Source of the DNA: Actinotalea caeni
GTDB lineage: Bacteria > Actinomycetota > Actinomycetes > Actinomycetales > Beutenbergiaceae
NCBI RefSeq assembly: GCF_009733795.1
Contig: NZ_WNXX01000002.1
Coordinates: 124,001-188,000, forward strand
Length of the DNA stretch: 64,000 nucleotides
Direction of reading: 5' to 3'
Under the pieces are notes generated by a model that saw only the letters and a list, made by a program, of their open reading frames with translations, was not told the origin of the DNA and did no database searches. Position numbers and translations under genes: made by a program. The stretch's first letter is position 1; each line of letters begins with the position of its first letter. Positions 1-8,518 of this stretch are shown one piece after another.

Positions 1-468
1 GGCGACCAGGTCCACCTCGAGCGCGTCGCCGTGCCGGACGGTGGCGTCGAAGGCGCGCAGGTTCACCGCCGCGACCGCCGCGGTCACCTCGTCCTTCTCG
101 ACGCCGAGCACGCGCAGCCCGAGCCCGGCCATCGCCATCGCGTCGCTGCCGATGCCGCAGCCGAGGTCGGCGACGAGCCGTGCGCCGGCGGAGGCGTAGC
201 GCTGCGCGTGCCGCGCCGCGACCGGCAGCCGCGTCGCCTGCTCCAGCCCCTCGGGGGTGAACAGCATCTCGTCGGCGAACGCCCCGAACTTGGCGCGCGC
301 GCGGGTGCGCAAGCGGCTCTGCGTCATCACCGCGGCCACGAGGTCGGGGTCGACGCCGCGCTCGCGCAGCCCGGTCGCGAGCTGCAGCGAGGCGTCCTCG
401 TCGTAGGGCGGCATCCGCGACAGCAGGGTCCAGCCCTCGGGGGTCAGCAGCCGCTCGACGGCGCTCAT
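1..468 (-). CDS. Class I SAM-dependent methyltransferase (THUMP-like family), partial
   Basis: Only the N-terminal 156 residues are present; the gene runs off the left edge. The reading begins at ATG 468 (MSAVERLLTPEGW...). A glycine-rich SAM-binding motif I (VADLGCGIGSDAMAMA) is followed about 20 residues later by an acidic residue (VLGVE) suited to hold the SAM ribose. The helical N-terminus ahead of the Rossmann fold fits the actinobacterial 'THUMP-like domain' methyltransferases. The substrate cannot be told from this part. It is divergent from livK, with a 192-base space between them. Confidence 0.75.
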   Translation of the reverse strand, partial: MSAVERLLTPEGWTLLSRMPPYDEDASLQLATGLRERGVDPDLVAAVMTQSRLRTRARAKFGAFADEMLFTPEGLEQATRLPVAARHAQRYASAGARLVADLGCGIGSDAMAMAGLGLRVLGVEKDEVTAAVAAVNLRAFDATVRHGDALEVDLVA

Positions 469-537
469 GTCCACGGACGTCGATCCTGCCAGGCCGCGTG
501 CCCGGTGACGTCCAGCGCCGGCCGGCGCAGGGCATGC

Positions 538-553
538 GTTACGAGTGGGTAAC
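538..553. promoter_or_regulatory. Inverted repeat GTTAC-N6-GTAAC upstream of livK
   Basis: A five-base perfect dyad with six-base spacer lies in the divergent space between the methyltransferase and the amino-acid transporter operon. It could be an operator for either promoter. No regulator is encoded beside it and the arms are short, so this is tentative. Confidence 0.25.
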
Positions 554-660
554 ACTGCTGCGGGCCGGCCTCGCGGCGACAGGCTGGGTGTTAGGTTTCG
601 GGCCACACCAAACCGCTCGGGAGCCTCGGGTCCCGACTCACCTCCCGTGGAGGACAACGA

Positions 661-1821
661 ATGTCTCGATCCACCACCCTCTGGCGCACCGCGGCTCTGC
701 TCGCGGCGTCGGGGATCGCACTCGCGGCCTGCGGCACCACCGGCGGCGGCGACGACCCCACCGGCAACGGTGACGGCGGGGGCGGCAACGACGCCGGCGG
801 CGACTGCTCGGCGGTCTTCGCCTACGTCGGTCCCCTCACGGGCCCGGCCGCGAACCTCGGCATCAACATCGTCAACGGCTCCACCCTCGCGCTCGAGCAG
901 TTCCTCGAGGCGAACCCCGACTGCGAGGTGACCCTGGAGCGGTTCGACACCCAGGGCGACCCGGCGCAGGCCACCTCGCTGGTGGGCGAGATCGTGGGCA
1001 ACGACGACATCATCGGCGTCGTCGGCCCGACGTTCTCCGGCGAGACCGCGGCCACCGGCGAGGTGTTCGCGCAGGCCGGCCTGGTGACCGTGTCGCCGTC
1101 GGCGACCAACCCGGCGCTGACCACCAACGGCTGGGACACCTTCCACCGCATCATCGGCAACGACGACACCCAGGCGCCCGCGGTGGCGACCTACCTGGAG
1201 AACATCGGCGCCGAGGGCGTGTTCGTCATCGACGACGCGTCCGAGTACGGCGCGGGCCTGGGCGGCGGCGTCGTCGACGCGCTCGGCGACCTCGTCGTCG
1301 GCACCGAGACCATCCAGGTCGGCGACACCGACTTCGGCCCGGCCGTGACCGCCGTCAACGCCTCCGGTGCGGACGCCGTCTACTTCGCGGGCTACTACGC
1401 CGAGGCGGGCGCCCTGGTCAGCCAGCTCCGCTCGGGCGGCTACGACGGTCTGTTCATGTCGGGCGACGGCGCGCTGGACCCCGGCTTCGTCGAGGCCGCG
1501 GGCGCGGCCGCCGACGGCGCCGTGCTCACCTGCCCGTGCGCACCGGCGGACGAGGAGTTCACCGCCGCGTACCAGGAGTCGGCCGGCCAGGAGCCCGGCA
1601 CGTACTCCACGGAGGGCTTCGACGCGCTGAACATCCTCCTGCAGGGTCTGCTCGAGGGGAACACCGACCGGGCCTCGATGCTGGAGTGGGTGAACGGCTA
1701 CGACGCCGAGGGCATCACCAAGCACATCAAGTTCGACGAGTCCGGCGAGGTCGCCGAGGTCGTCGTGTACGCCTACCCGGTCGCGGACGGCGCGATCCAG
1801 CTCGGGGAGCCGATCGAGTAA
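661..1821 (+). CDS. livK: Branched-chain amino acid ABC transporter substrate-binding lipoprotein
   Basis: 386 residues. A basic n-region and hydrophobic segment end in a lipobox (ALAAC, Cys about residue 24) followed by a Gly/Asp-rich linker, so the protein is lipid-anchored outside the membrane. The body is a two-lobed Leu/Ile/Val-binding fold (periplasmic-binding type 1), including SAVFAYVGPLTGPAA and VGPTFSGETAA in lobe 1. ATG 661 has a GGAGGA ribosome site at 649-654. It heads a five-gene operon with livH, livM, livG and livF. The exact ligand (branched-chain amino acids, an amide or urea) cannot be fixed from sequence. Confidence 0.9.
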   Translation: MSRSTTLWRTAALLAASGIALAACGTTGGGDDPTGNGDGGGGNDAGGDCSAVFAYVGPLTGPAANLGINIVNGSTLALEQFLEANPDCEVTLERFDTQGDPAQATSLVGEIVGNDDIIGVVGPTFSGETAATGEVFAQAGLVTVSPSATNPALTTNGWDTFHRIIGNDDTQAPAVATYLENIGAEGVFVIDDASEYGAGLGGGVVDALGDLVVGTETIQVGDTDFGPAVTAVNASGADAVYFAGYYAEAGALVSQLRSGGYDGLFMSGDGALDPGFVEAAGAAADGAVLTCPCAPADEEFTAAYQESAGQEPGTYSTEGFDALNILLQGLLEGNTDRASMLEWVNGYDAEGITKHIKFDESGEVAEVVVYAYPVADGAIQLGEPIE

Positions 1822-1930
1822 GGCACCACGCGGGGCCGGGCCCAGCCCGGCCCCGCGTCGTGTCCCCGTCAGTCGGTCGGAGGACGGCGTGGTCCTCCGG
1901 TCGCCCCCTCACGTCTGAGGAGCTCCGCCG

Positions 1931-2926
1931 GTGGCATTCCAGTACGTCCTCGACCAGTTCGTGAGCCTCTTCGTCGGAGGCCTCGTGTTCGGCTCCGTCT
2001 ACGCGCTCATCGCGCTGGGCTACACGATGGTCTACGGCGTCCTCCAGCTCATCAACTTCGCCCACTCCGAGGTGTTCATGTTCGGCACCTTCGCGACCGT
2101 GTGGGCGCTGTGGCTCGTCGGAGCCGACGCGACGACGGCGGGCGTCGCCCTCGTGGCCTCGCTCGCGGTCGCGATGCTCATCGCGATGATCACCTCCGGT
2201 GGCGTCGCGCTGCTGCTGGAGCGCGTCGCCTACCGGCCGCTGCTCAACCGCGGCGCGCCACGGCTGATCGCGCTGATCTCGGCGATCGGCGCGTCCTTCG
2301 TGCTGTCCGAGCTCATGGGTCTGCGCGGCGCGCTGGCCTCGGCGCTGGGCGTCGACGACGTCCTCGGCCGCTACGTGGCCCGCTCCCGGGAGAACCTCGG
2401 GCTCCCGACCGACCGCACCTTCACGGTGCAGTTCGAGGTGCTCGGCTACGGCGTCACGAACAAGGACATCATCATCGTGCTGGCCGCGCTGCTCATGATG
2501 ATCGCGGCCGACCAGTTCATCCGCCGCACCCGGCTCGGCCGCGGCATCCGCGCGGTGGCGCAGGACCCGGAGTCGGCCTCGCTCATGGGTGTCAACAGCA
2601 CCCGCGTCATCCAGCTGACGTTCCTCATCGGCGGCCTGCTCGCGGGCGCGGCCGCCACCCTCTACATGCTGCAGGTCGGCCTCACCCGCTACAACGCCGG
2701 CTTCCTCCTCGGCGTCAAGGCGTTCACGGCGGCCGTGCTCGGCGGCATCGGCAACCTGCGCGGCGCGCTGGTCGGCGGTCTCGTGCTCGGCGTCGCCGAG
2801 AGCCTCGGCTCCGGGCTGTTCGGCAGCGAGTGGCGCCACGTCGTCGCGTTCGTGCTGCTCGTGGTCATCCTGCTGTTCAGACCGACCGGCCTGCTGGGCG
2901 AGTCGCTCGGGAAGGCACGCGCATGA
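1931..2926 (+). CDS. livH: Branched-chain amino acid ABC transporter permease LivH
   Basis: 331 residues, GTG start with GAGGAG at 1917-1922. Multiple membrane segments in the LivH pattern: the N-terminal GLVFGSVYALIALGYTMVYG typical of the family, and a later cytoplasmic loop (IRAVAQDPESASLMGVN) that docks on the ATPases. It pairs with LivM to form the membrane channel. Its stop overlaps the livM start by four bases (ATGA), implying translational coupling. Confidence 0.93.
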   Translation: MAFQYVLDQFVSLFVGGLVFGSVYALIALGYTMVYGVLQLINFAHSEVFMFGTFATVWALWLVGADATTAGVALVASLAVAMLIAMITSGGVALLLERVAYRPLLNRGAPRLIALISAIGASFVLSELMGLRGALASALGVDDVLGRYVARSRENLGLPTDRTFTVQFEVLGYGVTNKDIIIVLAALLMMIAADQFIRRTRLGRGIRAVAQDPESASLMGVNSTRVIQLTFLIGGLLAGAAATLYMLQVGLTRYNAGFLLGVKAFTAAVLGGIGNLRGALVGGLVLGVAESLGSGLFGSEWRHVVAFVLLVVILLFRPTGLLGESLGKARA

Positions 2927-4149
2927 GCCAGACGACGTCCGCACCGCCGCGCCGCTCCCGGCGCGACCTGCTCGGCGGCCTGCGCCGGCGGCTGTCGGGG
3001 ATGCCCCGGTGGGCGCAGTTCCTGCTCATGGTCGCGATCGCGCTGCTGTGCTACGTGCTGCCGCTGCTGGAGCCCCCGATCATCTCGACGCCGGGCACCG
3101 ACTTCGGCGGCGTGCTGTTCACGGTCTCGGTCTACGTGCTCGTGGCCGTCGGCCTCAACATCGTGGTCGGCTACGCCGGTCTGCTCGACCTCGGCTACGT
3201 CGGCTTCTACGCGATCGGGGCCTACACGGTCGGCGTGCTCACCGCCCAGCACGCCACGTGGCCCTGGCTGCTGAGCCTGCCGGTCGCGCTCGTGGTCACG
3301 ATGGTCTCGGGCGTGCTGCTCGGCTGGCCCACGCTGCGGGTGCGCGGCGACTACCTGGCGATCGTCACGCTCGGGTTCGGTGAGATCGTGCGGCTCACGC
3401 TGATCAACAGCGAGTGGCTCGGCGCCGCGCGCGGCATCCGGCCGATCCCGTCGCCGCCGAGCCTGCCGCTGTTCGAGGTGCCGCACCTCGACTGGAGCAC
3501 CGGCGTGCCGCTCGTCGACTTCTCCGACACGACGACGTTCATCGAGTTCGGGGTCACCGACCCGATCCCGTTCTACTGGCTGGCGCTCACGCTCATCATC
3601 CTCGTGCTGCTGGCCGACAAGCGGATCAAGGACTCGCGCGTCGGCCGCGCCTGGGAGGCGACCCGGGAGGACGAGGACGCCGCCGAGCTCATGGGCGTGC
3701 CGACGTTCCGGTTCAAGCTGCTCGCGTTCGCGATCGGCGCGTTCGTCGGCGGCATCGCGGGCTCGCTGTTCGCCACCCGGCAGACGTTCATCAACCCCGA
3801 GTCGTTCACGCTGCTGATCTCGATCCTGTTCCTCTCGGCGGTCGTCGTCGGCGGCCAGGGCAACCGCTGGGGCGCCGTCATCGGCGCCGTCGTGGTCGCC
3901 TACCTGCCGGAGCGGTTCCGCGGGTTCGAGCAGTGGCGGGTGCTCGTGTTCGGGCTCGCGCTCATGCTGCTGGCGATCTACCGGCCGCAGGGTCTGCTGC
4001 CGCCGCGCCGCACCGTCCGCGCGCAGCGGATGGAGGCGGAGACCGAGGCGCTGGAGGTCGGCGAGGAGCCGGAGGACGCCGTCATCGCCGCGGGCGGTCC
4101 GACGCCCGACGACGCAGCACCGACCGATGAGGGGAGCAGCCGTGGCTGA
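2923..4149 (+). CDS. livM: Branched-chain amino acid ABC transporter permease LivM
   Basis: 408 residues from ATG 2923, which overlaps the livH stop. Family marks include LNIVVGYAGLLDLGYVGFYAIGAY and the coupling loop WEATREDEDAAELMGVPTF. An Arg-rich N-terminal tail of about 25 residues and a long acidic C-terminal tail (from about residue 365) flank the membrane core. The same frame stays open upstream to 2101, but that stretch lies inside livH and is not used. It overlaps livG by eight bases. Confidence 0.93.
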   Translation: MSQTTSAPPRRSRRDLLGGLRRRLSGMPRWAQFLLMVAIALLCYVLPLLEPPIISTPGTDFGGVLFTVSVYVLVAVGLNIVVGYAGLLDLGYVGFYAIGAYTVGVLTAQHATWPWLLSLPVALVVTMVSGVLLGWPTLRVRGDYLAIVTLGFGEIVRLTLINSEWLGAARGIRPIPSPPSLPLFEVPHLDWSTGVPLVDFSDTTTFIEFGVTDPIPFYWLALTLIILVLLADKRIKDSRVGRAWEATREDEDAAELMGVPTFRFKLLAFAIGAFVGGIAGSLFATRQTFINPESFTLLISILFLSAVVVGGQGNRWGAVIGAVVVAYLPERFRGFEQWRVLVFGLALMLLAIYRPQGLLPPRRTVRAQRMEAETEALEVGEEPEDAVIAAGGPTPDDAAPTDEGSSRG

Positions 4150-4958
4150 GACCGTCCAGCAGCCCACGCCGGTGACCACGGGCGACACCCTGCTCTCGCT
4201 CGACGACGTCACGCTCAAGTTCGGCGGCGTGACCGCCCTCAACGGGGTCAGCTTCCACATCGACCGCGGCGAGATCCTCGGGCTGATCGGCCCGAACGGC
4301 GCGGGCAAGACGACCGCGTTCAACGTCGTCACCGGCATCTACCGCCCCACCTCCGGCGGCGTCACGTTCGACGGCGAGCAGATCACCGGGCTGAAGCGCT
4401 ACCGGATCGCCAAGCGCGGCATCGCGCGGACCTTCCAGAACATCCGCCTGTTCCGCGCGATGACCGCGCTCGAGAACGTCATGGTCGGGGCCGACGCCCG
4501 GCACACGACCGGCCCGATCTCGGCGCTCCTCGGGCTGCCGCGGCACCGGCGCGAGGAGGCCGCGGGCCGCGAGCTCGCGCTCGAGCTGCTCGACTTCGTC
4601 GGGGTCGGCGGCCGCGCCGACGAGCTGGCGGGCAACCTCTCCTACGGCGACCAGCGCCGGCTGGAGATCGCGCGCGCGATGGCGACCCAGCCGAAGCTGC
4701 TCTGCCTGGACGAGCCCGCCGCGGGCTTCAACCCGTCGGAGAAGCAGGCGCTCATGGAGCTGATCCGCAAGATCCGCGACCGCGGGCTGACGGTGCTGCT
4801 CATCGAGCACGACATGCGGCTGGTGATGGGCGTCGTCGACCGGGTGGTCGTGCTCGAGTTCGGGACCAAGATCGCCGACGCCAGCCCGACCGAGGTGCAG
4901 AACGACCCGGCGGTGATCGCCGCCTACCTGGGCGTCGCGGAGGACGAGGTGGTGACCG

Positions 4959-4966
<8 letters not shown>
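4142..4966 (+). CDS. livG: Branched-chain amino acid ABC transporter ATP-binding protein LivG
   Basis: 274 residues from GTG 4142, chosen because GAGGGGA lies about eight bases upstream; ATG 4127 is a possible earlier start. Walker A GPNGAGKTT at about residues 50-58, ABC signature LSYGDQRR (Tyr replaces the first Gly of LSGGQ, as is normal in LivG), Walker B LLCLDEPAAG and H-loop IEHDM. The insert before the signature and C-terminal IAAYLG are typical of LivG. Works with LivF to drive LivHM. Confidence 0.93.
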
Positions 4967-5687
<721 letters not shown>

Positions 5688-5696
5688 CCGGTCGCG

Positions 5697-5739
5697 ACGG
5701 CCCGGGCCGGCGGCGCGCACCGGTCCCGGGCCGGGCCGT
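5697..5739. terminator. Hairpin between convergent livF and ABC-2 permease
   Basis: Perfect nine-base arms ACGGCCCGG (5697-5705) and CCGGGCCGT (5731-5739) enclose a GC-rich loop with further internal pairing. The 57-base space between two convergent stop codons suggests a bidirectional terminator. There is no U tract, as is common in this GC range. Confidence 0.5.
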
Positions 5740-5744
5740 GCGGG

Positions 5745-6536
5745 TCAGCGGCGCAGCCGCCGCGGGAAGGTGAGGGCGACCAGGAGCCCCGCGACCAGCA
5801 CGACGCCGACGCACCACACCAGCGCGAGCGGCCCCGCGGTGCCGATCTCGGTGCCGGTGAGCAGCCCGCGGATCGTCTCGATGACCGGCGTGATCGGCTG
5901 GTGCTCGGAGAACCCGCGCAGCCACGACGGCATCGTCTCCACCGGCACGAACGCGCTCGAGGCGTAGGGCAGGAACAGCAGCAGGAACCCGTAGCCGTTC
6001 GCGCTCTCGGGGCTGCCGGCGACCAGGCCGATGAAGGCGAACAGCGCGGTGATCGCCAGGATGTAGAGACCGACGACGCCCACCGCGCCGACCCACTCCA
6101 GCGGCGTGGCGTCCGGGCGGAAGCCGAGCGCCACCCCGACCCCGATGACGAGGCCGGTCGCCACGAGGTTGCGCAGCAGGCTCGCGACCACGTGCCCGAC
6201 GAGCACGGTGGCGCCCGCGATCGGCATCGTGCGGAACCGGTTGATCGCACCGGTCGTCACGTCCCGGTTGACCGACACCGCCACGCCCGAGGCGCCGAAG
6301 CCCGCGCAGGTGAGGATGATGCCGGGCACCACGTAGCTGAGGTAGGCGCCGGTCGGGTCGATCGCGCCGCCGAAGACGTAGGTGAACACGAGCATGAGCA
6401 GCACCGGCAGCAGCACGGCCATGAGCAGCGCCTCGCCGTCGCGCAGGTTCTGGCGCAGGCTGCGCTCGACGAACACGCCGGCGGCACGCAGGGCGCCCGC
6501 GCCGCGGCGGGCCGGGGGAGCGGTGAGCGTGGTCAT
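5745..6536 (-). CDS. ABC-2 type (DrrB-like) exporter permease
   Basis: 263 residues with six predicted membrane spans in the ABC-2 arrangement. Family marks include FVERSLRQNLRD near the N-terminus, INRFRTMPIAGATVLVG, and LLLFLPYASSAFVPVETMP before the last spans. It overlaps the upstream ATPase gene by four bases. With that ATPase it should form a daunorubicin-resistance-like exporter for a drug or lipid; the cargo is unknown. The divergent TetR gene is the likely local regulator. Confidence 0.88.
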   Translation of the reverse strand: MTTLTAPPARRGAGALRAAGVFVERSLRQNLRDGEALLMAVLLPVLLMLVFTYVFGGAIDPTGAYLSYVVPGIILTCAGFGASGVAVSVNRDVTTGAINRFRTMPIAGATVLVGHVVASLLRNLVATGLVIGVGVALGFRPDATPLEWVGAVGVVGLYILAITALFAFIGLVAGSPESANGYGFLLLFLPYASSAFVPVETMPSWLRGFSEHQPITPVIETIRGLLTGTEIGTAGPLALVWCVGVVLVAGLLVALTFPRRLRR

Positions 6537-7420
6537 GCGGCGACCTCCTTCTCGGTCGAGGTGGTGCGGTGCTGGGTGAGGGCGGTGAAGGCGTCCTCGA
6601 GGGTGGGCCTGCGCAGCTGCACGTGCAGGGCCGCGGTGTCGGGCTCGAGCCGGTCGAGGGCCGCGGCGAGCCCGGCGACCGTGCCGTCGGTCGTCAGCGT
6701 GCGGACCTCGGTCCCGTCGGCCTCGGTCAGCACGACCTCCTCGCCGCCGACGACGGCGGTCAGCTCGGCGGCCGTGCCCTCGGCGACGATCCGACCGCCT
6801 GCGAGCACGCCGATCCGGTCGGCCAGCGCCTCGGCCTCCTCGAGGTACTGGGTGGTGAGCAGGACGGTGGTGCCGGCTGTCGCCAGCTCGCGGACGTCGG
6901 CCCACAGCCGCCGCCGGCTCGCGGGGTCGAGGCCGGTCGTCGGCTCGTCGAGGAACAGCACGGCCGGCCGCTGGACGAGGCTCATCGCGAGGTCGACCCG
7001 GCGTGCGGTGCCGCCGGAGAGGGTGCGCACCAGCGTGTGCGCGACCGCACCGAGGTCGAAGGCCTCGACCAGCTCGGCCGCCCGGGACCGTGCGCGGGCG
7101 GCGTCGAGACCCAGCAGGCGTGCGACCACGACGAGGTTCTCGGTGACGGTGAGCAGCTCGTCCACCGCGGCGAACTGGCCGGTGACGCTGATGAGCCGGC
7201 GCACCGTGCGGCGCTGCGACAGCGGGACGCCGCAGATCCGGGCGGTGCCTCCGTCGGGTCGCAGCAGCGTCGTGAGGACGTTGACGAACGTCGTCTTCCC
7301 GGCGCCGTTCGGACCCAGCAGCGCGTAGACGCCGCTCGGGACGGTGAGGGACACGCCGTCGAGCACGACGGCGGATGCGTAGCTCTTGCGGATCGAGTCC
7401 ACCTCGATGGCGGGGGTCAT
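6533..7420 (-). CDS. ABC transporter ATP-binding protein (DrrA-like)
   Basis: 295 residues. Walker A GPNGAGKTT, Q-loop ISVTGQFAAVDE (the DrrA/CcmA pattern), signature LSGGTARR, Walker B VLFLDEPTTGLDP and H-loop replaced by Gln (LTTQYLEEAE), as is usual in this subfamily. A DrrA-type C-terminal extension follows (about residues 215-295). The start codon lies next to the operator region at 7433-7499 shared with the divergent TetR gene. Confidence 0.9.
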   Translation of the reverse strand: MTPAIEVDSIRKSYASAVVLDGVSLTVPSGVYALLGPNGAGKTTFVNVLTTLLRPDGGTARICGVPLSQRRTVRRLISVTGQFAAVDELLTVTENLVVVARLLGLDAARARSRAAELVEAFDLGAVAHTLVRTLSGGTARRVDLAMSLVQRPAVLFLDEPTTGLDPASRRRLWADVRELATAGTTVLLTTQYLEEAEALADRIGVLAGGRIVAEGTAAELTAVVGGEEVVLTEADGTEVRTLTTDGTVAGLAAALDRLEPDTAALHVQLRRPTLEDAFTALTQHRTTSTEKEVAA

Positions 7421-7432
7421 GCCGGCTCCGTT

Positions 7433-7499
7433 CTGTGTACAGGACTATCTGTTTATGGCACACACTGAGTATGGCATACACAGCGTGCGCTGTATACAG
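7433..7499. promoter_or_regulatory. Divergent promoter region with two CTGTRTACAG operators
   Basis: Two copies of a ten-base palindrome lie 57 bases apart: CTGTGTACAG at 7433-7442 and the perfect CTGTATACAG at 7490-7499. Between them is a direct repeat TATGGCAYACAC at 7454-7465 and 7470-7481, spaced 16 bases. The region is AT-richer than its surroundings and sits between the exporter genes and the TetR gene, the classic site for autoregulation and exporter repression. Confidence 0.7.
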
Positions 7500-7521
7500 T
7501 GATTGGGTGACCGAGGACGGG

Positions 7522-8460
7522 ATGCCGCGGACCGTCGCCGTGGCCTGGGGTGTGGCCGAGTTCCCGCAGCGCGGCCCGAAGCGCGAGCTGAGCCACGAGG
7601 GCATCGTCGACGCGGCGATCGAGATCGCCGACGCCGAGGGCCTCGACGCCGTGACGATGCAGCGCGTCGCCGCCTCGTTCGGCTTCACGACGATGGCGCT
7701 GTACCGCTACATCGCCAGCAAGGACGAGCTGCACCGGCTGATGCTCGACGCGGCGCTGCGCACCGAGGACGTCGGGGGAGTGCCCGACGACGACTGGCGC
7801 GCGGGCCTGCTCGCCTGGGCCGGCCTGCTGGCGGGCTGCTACCGCCGCCACCCGTGGGTGCTCGAGCTGCCGGTCGACTCCGACCTGCTGATCATGCCCA
7901 ACAACATGCGGGTCGTCGACGCGGGGCTGCGGGCGCTGCGCACGCTCCCGACGTCGCCGGAGGAGAAGCTGGGCGTCATCGTCGGCTGCACGGTGCTCGT
8001 GCGCGGCTTCGCGGGCGTGATGGACGAGATCACCGGCTACTCCAGCGCCACGGTCGCGGCGATCCGAGAGGTCGCCACCGCGGCGCGCTTCCCGCACCTG
8101 GCCCCGCTCGTCGCCTCCGGCGCCTACTTCGGCGCACCGCAGGAGGCGGCGCCCGACGACGACCTCGGCCCCGACCTGCGCTTCGCGCTCGAGACGTTCC
8201 TCGACGGCGTCGCGGCTCGTGCCGCGGCCGGCCCGCCGCCGGTGGCCGTGGACGCCGCGCCGGCCTCGCCGCGCGAGGCCTACGAGCGGGCCGAGGGCGC
8301 CTGGCGCGACGCCGTCGCGACCCGCAAGGCGACCGAGCAGCGGGTCAAGGAGCTCCACCGGCGCGAGGCGGAGGCGCAGCGTGCGCGCGACGCCGCCAAG
8401 GAGCTGATGAGGGCGGCCGAGAAGCTGGAGCGGCAGCGCGCCCGCGAGCAGGGCGGCTGA
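7522..8460 (+). CDS. TetR/AcrR family transcriptional regulator
   Basis: 312 residues from ATG 7522 (GAGGA at 7513-7517). Earlier in-frame starts (ATG 7471, GTG 7507) would place operator DNA inside the coding region, so 7522 is preferred but not certain. The N-terminal helix-turn-helix (VTMQRVAASFGFTTMALYRYI) is typical. The middle is the all-alpha ligand domain. The last 60 residues are rich in Arg, Glu and Ala and predict a coiled coil, an unusual C-terminal extension for TetR. Probable repressor of the divergent ABC-2 exporter. Confidence 0.88.
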   Translation: MPRTVAVAWGVAEFPQRGPKRELSHEGIVDAAIEIADAEGLDAVTMQRVAASFGFTTMALYRYIASKDELHRLMLDAALRTEDVGGVPDDDWRAGLLAWAGLLAGCYRRHPWVLELPVDSDLLIMPNNMRVVDAGLRALRTLPTSPEEKLGVIVGCTVLVRGFAGVMDEITGYSSATVAAIREVATAARFPHLAPLVASGAYFGAPQEAAPDDDLGPDLRFALETFLDGVAARAAAGPPPVAVDAAPASPREAYERAEGAWRDAVATRKATEQRVKELHRREAEAQRARDAAKELMRAAEKLERQRAREQGG

Positions 8461-8518
8461 GCGCCACCGGGTAGTCGTCCCCCTGCCTGCCGCTCACCCG
8501 GGCCGCTACCGTGCTCCG

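Noticed and set aside
2101-2922. N-terminal extension of LivM from 2101
   Set aside because: It lies entirely inside livH in another frame and reads as low-complexity Arg/Ala. The ATG at 2923 overlaps the livH stop as is typical.
7375-7521. Upstream starts for the TetR gene (7375, 7471, 7507)
   Set aside because: They would translate the operator region. Similarity to TetR proteins begins after 7522, which also has a GAGGA site. Start 7471 or 7507 cannot be fully excluded.
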